64,000 nucleotides of DNA from NCBI GenBank assembly GCA_029559035.1, contig JAKQCT010000001.1:62001-126000 (forward strand), read 5' to 3'. The notes beneath the pieces are model-generated. The model saw only the letters and a list, made by a program, of their open reading frames with translations, did no database searches and was not told the origin of the DNA. Origin of the DNA: Acidobacteriota bacterium. Lineage in GTDB: Bacteria; Acidobacteriota; UBA4820. Both the position numbers and the translations under genes were made by a program. Each line of letters begins with the position of its first letter. The stretch's first letter is position 1. Positions 59,271 to 64,000 of the stretch are shown here, piece by piece.

Positions 59271-60802
59271 TCGCCAAAGTGTTTTCGGCCGCTCTTCGCG
59301 GGATAGAAGCTTTTCCGGTCGAAGTCGAGGTAGACATCCAGCTCGGGATGCCCGCTTACGTCACCGTTGGCCTTGCCGAGACCGCCGTGAAGGAGAGCCG
59401 TGAGCGGGTCAGGGGGGCCGTGCTGAACTCGGGTTTCATATTCCCCTCGGAACAGGTGACCGTCAACCTCGCGCCTGCGGAGATGCCGAAGGAGGGGACC
59501 CAGCTTGACCTGGCGGTGGCGATAGCCCTTGTCGCGGCTCAGAACGTGCAGAGGGATATATGGCCGCTCGGAGAGTGCCTCGTAGCGGGAGAACTGGCGC
59601 TCGACGGAAAGGTGAGGCCGGTCAGAGGGCTCCTGCCCATGGCGATAATGGCGAGGAACATGGGCAAAAGATTCTTCTTTCCCGAGGCGAACCTGCCCGA
59701 GGCGGAGATCGTCGGAGGGCTCGAAGCGTACCCCGTGAAAAGCCTTGCCGAACTTGTCCACCATCTCCGCGGAGAGAGGTTGCTGGCGAAGATCGCCCAC
59801 AGGAGCTACGAGGAGATTCTGGAAGAGCCTCCGTCGGACGAGGATTTTTCCGATGTCCGCGGCCAGCACTATGCCAAGAGGGCGCTGGAAGTGGCAGGCG
59901 CGGGAGGCCACAACATCCTGCTGATAGGTCCCCCGGGCTCGGGAAAATCGATGCTGGCGAAGAGGTTCCCGACCATACTTCCCGGAATGTCCTTCGATGA
60001 AGCCCTCGAGACTACGCAGATCCACTCGGTGAAAGGAGAAGGCAGGCGCCGCGAAAAGGGGCTCCTGGTGTTGAGGCCTTTCCGTTCGCCTCATCACACC
60101 ATCTCATACGCGGGCATGACCGGGGGAGGAAGCACGGTGATGCCGGGTGAGGTGTCCCTCGCGCACAACGGTGTACTTTTCCTCGACGAATTGACAGAAT
60201 TCAGGAGGGACGTTCTGGAGAGCCTGAGGCAGCCTCTCGAGGACAGGAAGGTCGACATAAGCAGGGCCAAGGAGAGCCTGTCCTTCCCGTCGAGCTTCAC
60301 TCTGCTTGCCGCCAGCAATCCGTGCCCTTGCGGCTTTTACGGTGACCCGGCGAAAAGGTGCAAGTGCACTCCCCTCCAGATATCGAGGTACCTCTCGAAG
60401 ATAAGCGGTCCGCTCATGGACAGGATCGACATCCAGATAGAGGTCCCGGCGGTCCTTCCCGAGGAGTTGAGAGGAAAACGGCCGGGGGAGACTTCCGCGG
60501 AAATAAGGAAGAGGATAACGAAGGCGAGATCGGTCCAGGGCAGAAGGTTCGGAAAAACCAGGATAAAGACGAACGCGGAGATGTCGGAAAAAATGGTGGA
60601 GAAGCACTGTCCGCTGAGCGCCGAACCGGAGAAATTCCTGCTCGAAGCGCTGAGGAGCTTCGGCCTGACGGCGAGGGGGCACCACAGGATACTGAAGGTC
60701 GCGAGGACGATCGCGGACCTTGAAGGCGCGGATGAGATCTCTGCGGCGCATCTCGCGGAAGCGGTGCAGTACAGGACGCTGGACAGGAAGCTGTTCGGGT
60801 AG
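59267..60802 (+). CDS. comM: YifB/ComM-family Mg-chelatase-like AAA ATPase
   Basis: MPAYVTVGLAETAVKESRERVRGAVLNSGF; GPPGSGKSMLAKRFPTILPG; ASNPCPCGFYGDPAKRCKCTP. Confidence 0.93.
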   Translation: MIAKVFSAALRGIEAFPVEVEVDIQLGMPAYVTVGLAETAVKESRERVRGAVLNSGFIFPSEQVTVNLAPAEMPKEGTQLDLAVAIALVAAQNVQRDIWPLGECLVAGELALDGKVRPVRGLLPMAIMARNMGKRFFFPEANLPEAEIVGGLEAYPVKSLAELVHHLRGERLLAKIAHRSYEEILEEPPSDEDFSDVRGQHYAKRALEVAGAGGHNILLIGPPGSGKSMLAKRFPTILPGMSFDEALETTQIHSVKGEGRRREKGLLVLRPFRSPHHTISYAGMTGGGSTVMPGEVSLAHNGVLFLDELTEFRRDVLESLRQPLEDRKVDISRAKESLSFPSSFTLLAASNPCPCGFYGDPAKRCKCTPLQISRYLSKISGPLMDRIDIQIEVPAVLPEELRGKRPGETSAEIRKRITKARSVQGRRFGKTRIKTNAEMSEKMVEKHCPLSAEPEKFLLEALRSFGLTARGHHRILKVARTIADLEGADEISAAHLAEAVQYRTLDRKLFG

Positions 60803-60959
60803 CGGCGCACTACTTCATTTTAAATTTCAAGTTTTAATGAATTCCTTACTAAAATCCCCGTGCGTGAGCTCGTGGGATGGAGTCCCTCCGCCAAAGGCGG
60901 ACGAGCTTGCTCGCGACAGAGAAAACCCCGGGCGTAAGCCCGTGGGAAGTTTATATTGA

Positions 60960-61215
60960 AAAATTTCTATTTGTAGAATCCATTTGCTTGTTGACCTTCA
61001 GCCATCAGCCGAGCAAGCGGAGCTTGCACTGAAAATTGAAAATTGAAAATTGAAAACTGAAAAATTGTGGAATCAATTTCCTTATTGAACTTCAGCTCTT
61101 CAGCCTTCAGCCCGTCAGGCTGCGCCTGAATTTAAAATATCAAATTTTAAAGATTAAATTTCAAATTTGTGGAATCAATTTCCCTATTGAACTTCAGCTT
61201 TTCCGCCTTTTTGCC
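60960..61215. repeat. Three degenerate copies of a ~100-bp intergenic unit (core GTGGAATCAATTTCCYTATTGAACTTCAGCTCTTCAGCC) plus (TGAAAAT)n tract
   Basis: Copies near 60973, 61067 and 61171; TGAAAAT heptamers at ~61030-61066. Confidence 0.75.
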
Positions 61216-61225
61216 GCGTCACTTG

Positions 61226-63079
61226 TCAGAACTGAAAATCCTCGGAGGTGAATGGCGATGCTCCGCTCTCGTAAACCTCGTCGACCCCGTGTGTCCTCTT
61301 GTATTCCTTTTCTATTTCCTCGATGCGGGAGCGGTCGATCCCCTTCTCGACGATGAACTTCTCCCTAAGTTCGAAGTTCGCCTCCAACATGACCCTCGGG
61401 AAAACGGCCGTCATGTATTCGTTCTCGTCAACGAACTGCTTCAGCGCCGATTCGAAAGCGCCCTCTGGCACTGCTGAGCCCTCCGAGCCTGATTTCCTGA
61501 GCGCCCCGATGACCTCCTTCTTGAGGAGGTTGACGTGGGAAGGCCTGTTGAGGTCGAAGTAGGAGCGGGTGAATATCTCCTTGATCGAACCCAGCACGCG
61601 GTCGTGCGCCTTTTCAGCCTTGGATATGGAATTGATCTGGGAGACGGCGTGGCCTAGGGTGAGCTCGCCGAGCTCGATCTTTGAAAGGGAGGCGATGAGG
61701 GTTTCCACTTTCCTTTTCCCGAAGCGCAGCGTGTAAGGGTTTGCCACCGCCGGGTTCTCGACCAGTTCCTGGAAGAGCTTCGGGTCGAGCGTGTCGAGCT
61801 CCTTCTTGTTCCCGAGAAGCGAACGGATCTTGTCCTCCGTTATCTCGGCCCCTTCGAGAAAAGCAAGGTGGTTGATCACGGCGACCGCGTTGTCAAGCCG
61901 GTCGAAGTAGGTGACGATCTCGGTGAAGAGTTCGAACGCCTCGAAGTCCTCGCTCTCGGCAGTTTTCTCGTCGAGGATCCTGCCGGTATCGAGAAGTATG
62001 TGCTCGAAGCCGTTGTCCCTGTGCACCTGAGCCTCGTGCTTGATCCTGATAAGCCGGGCCGTTTCCTCTTTCCCTATGACGTCCCTCGGCTTCCTGCTCT
62101 CCAGGAAAAGGCCTTCGAATATCGAGCGCATTTCCTTGAGGTAGGGGCTTTCCTTCTCGCGCACTTCCGAAGCCTTGGGTCGCGGGATGAGGTTGTCCAG
62201 CGAGTCGAAGAGCGCGAGTGGGAGGTTGTGGCGCATCGCAAGGTTCCGGAGGGAGTTGAGGCGGGCGATATCGTTGTTGGTCAGCGGCTTCGCGAGAGAG
62301 CCGGCGAGGATGTCCTTGTACTCGTCGACAAGGGGCCGGTTGACCGGGGACTTGTAGAGTATGTCGATGGCTATCCTCTTTCTCTGGTAGGTCTCGACGT
62401 TTATCTCGTCCGCCATCTTGGTGATGAAGAAATCGTCGTCTTCGCTCCACACATCTTTTTTGGCGTAGTAGCGTTCGACGAAATTGTAGAACTGGCTGTT
62501 CTGCTTGTTGCGCAGGCGGATAAGAAGCAGTATCGCGTTGGGGTCGGATATCTCCTTGAGTATCCCTTCCGAGAGGGCGTCGTCGTCCTCCATCCCCGCG
62601 AAGGATGTCCTCTTAAGGAAATGGCCGAGGAGCCTGAGAAGGACTTCCTGCGTCCTCCTCGAAGAATACGGCCAGCTTGTCTTGATAAGGAAGAATGTGT
62701 TGGAGAGTGCGTTGCCTTCAACGAACAGGTCCTTGTAGGAGACTTCTCCCTGGAGGTTGGATGTGAACTCCAGCTTCTCTTCCCCCTGGTAAGTCCCGAA
62801 GAAGAGAAGGCGGTTCAGGATTTCCTTGTGGCTCAGGTCGTTCAGCGGAAGCGGCGAGCCGAACATGTATTCCGATAAGATCCCTCCGTTGCCGGAGAAC
62901 TTCACGAGTTCCGGGGTAAGGGAAACATAATTCCCCGCGAGGAAGAAAGAGATGGTCCTTCCTTTTTCGTTTTCTTCTATCTCATAGAAATGAGAAGCGA
63001 GAGGTTTTTCCCCCGCGAGGTTCGCGAAAAACTCTATCTCATAATTTATCGCGCCGTGAAGACGAATGTCCTTTATCAT
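61226..63079 (-). CDS. Large hypothetical protein (~617 aa)
   Basis: Long coherent ORF starting MIKDIRLHGAINYEIEFFANLAGEKPLASHFYEIEENEKGRTISFFLAGNYVSLTPELVKFSGNGGIL; no domain assigned with confidence. Confidence 0.7.
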   Translation of the reverse strand: MIKDIRLHGAINYEIEFFANLAGEKPLASHFYEIEENEKGRTISFFLAGNYVSLTPELVKFSGNGGILSEYMFGSPLPLNDLSHKEILNRLLFFGTYQGEEKLEFTSNLQGEVSYKDLFVEGNALSNTFFLIKTSWPYSSRRTQEVLLRLLGHFLKRTSFAGMEDDDALSEGILKEISDPNAILLLIRLRNKQNSQFYNFVERYYAKKDVWSEDDDFFITKMADEINVETYQRKRIAIDILYKSPVNRPLVDEYKDILAGSLAKPLTNNDIARLNSLRNLAMRHNLPLALFDSLDNLIPRPKASEVREKESPYLKEMRSIFEGLFLESRKPRDVIGKEETARLIRIKHEAQVHRDNGFEHILLDTGRILDEKTAESEDFEAFELFTEIVTYFDRLDNAVAVINHLAFLEGAEITEDKIRSLLGNKKELDTLDPKLFQELVENPAVANPYTLRFGKRKVETLIASLSKIELGELTLGHAVSQINSISKAEKAHDRVLGSIKEIFTRSYFDLNRPSHVNLLKKEVIGALRKSGSEGSAVPEGAFESALKQFVDENEYMTAVFPRVMLEANFELREKFIVEKGIDRSRIEEIEKEYKRTHGVDEVYESGASPFTSEDFQF

Positions 63080-63472
63080 CGCATGCCCAAAAAAAATTCT
63101 ACCAGATGACGCCCGATAAAAAAAACGGAGCGGCAATTCTGTGCCCCTTCCGCGGCTCTTAAAAAAATATTTTTCACCCGAAGATTTTTCTAACTGATGA
63201 CAGGGCAAGAAGAAAACAACGGGCCCAATTCGGCTAAGCCGGAAAAGCTCAAGGACAACATTAGCTTTCGTGAAGGAAAAATCCTAAGGTTGCATTCATA
63301 AAACCTTTATGCATGCTTGATTTCAAGGCAGCGAGTTTTCCACTCCGCCTGTGGGAAACCCTGTTGAAAAATCTGTGGAATATTTTAAAAAGTCAGTGAT
63401 AAAAAAGGAGATTTCGGGTGTTGCCCAATTTTTAAGCGTATGTAAAACTGCTATGTTTTATATGATAGTTTT

Positions 63473-64000
63473 TCATTTGCCCTTAGAAACCCTGGCAAAA
63501 AGCATCGTCCACCACTCCCCGTCGCTCGAAGCTTCGAGGAGCCTGTAGCCCAGTGAAGTATATATCTCCTTTATTTTCAAACCCATGTTGACACTAATTC
63601 CGCTGAGGATGAGATGCCCCGCCCTTTTGTTCAACCTCGTCAGTTCCTGTGACAGTTCGATCAATGTCTGGGCGAGTATGTTGGCGATCACAAGCCCGAA
63701 CTTGCCGCGAACCGCTTCCGGCCCGGAGGCGAAGATCGGTATCCTCATGCGGTTCATGGCGATGGTCTCCGCGGCGACCCTGCAGGCCACGGGGTCGATG
63801 TCGCAAGCGAAGACCTTCCTCGCGCCGAGATGCTTCGCCGCGATGGCGAGGACTCCTGTTCCGGTGCCCACGTCGATCACGGATGAGGGGAATTTCCCGA
63901 TCCTCTCCATCATCGCGATGGATGACGATGTCGTGTAATGTTCCCCCGTTCCGAAGGCTTCCCCGGGAACGAGCTTTATCGCGGTCCGTCCGCCGGCCTT
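63473..64000 (-). CDS. prmA: Ribosomal protein L11 methyltransferase, truncated at window edge
   Basis: LVPGEAFGTGEHYTTSS; SSVIDVGTGTGVLAIAAKHLGARKVFACDIDPVA; VIANILAQTLIEL. Confidence 0.9.
   Translation of the reverse strand, partial: KAGGRTAIKLVPGEAFGTGEHYTTSSSIAMMERIGKFPSSVIDVGTGTGVLAIAAKHLGARKVFACDIDPVACRVAAETIAMNRMRIPIFASGPEAVRGKFGLVIANILAQTLIELSQELTRLNKRAGHLILSGISVNMGLKIKEIYTSLGYRLLEASSDGEWWTMLFARVSKGK

Noticed and set aside
61028-61067. Short (TGAAAAT)n array considered as CRISPR-like
   Set aside because: 7-bp period without spacers, no cas genes; treated as a simple tandem repeat. No CRISPR array was seen in the window.

Overview
The window has two textures. A GC-rich core (judged by eye, not computed) carries ordinary genes: a TetR/TolC/HlyD/DHA2-MFS efflux operon, ECF sigma/anti-sigma pair, RlmI-like methyltransferase, secreted Tricorn/S41 protease, RmuC, TetR/HlyD/ABC exporter operon, radical SAM, polA, lolA, purH, icd, folP, ftsH, hpt, tilS, a tRNA(CAT), comM and prmA. 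Visibly AT-richer accessory segments interrupt it. (A) 1-5.5 kb: secreted/surface proteins (delta-60/WD-like propellers, PKD, RCC1). Several end in the same IPT/TIG-like C-terminal domain, and two genes carry a ~100-bp near-identical junction repeat. (B) 5.5-11.7 kb, all on the minus strand: a likely undescribed multi-gene locus with a canonical TIR protein, a DUF1863/ThsB-like TIR protein, a 158-aa uncharacterised helical protein, a small GIY-YIG-like protein, further uncharacterised proteins, a membrane-anchored protein and a Cys-rich secreted protein. It divides into three apparent transcription units, each with a similar GAATGAACGTTCATTC palindrome upstream and a near-identical hairpin terminator downstream. 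No Thoeris ThsA was recognised. (C) 27.73-32.80 kb: a papain-like protease and a BNR/sortilin-like protein bounded by a perfect 29-bp inverted repeat, next to an AbiE-type toxin-antitoxin pair. A Fic gene inside nested direct repeats, a VapBC pair and a dispersed intergenic repeat family are also present. All functional calls come from reading motifs; no database search was run.
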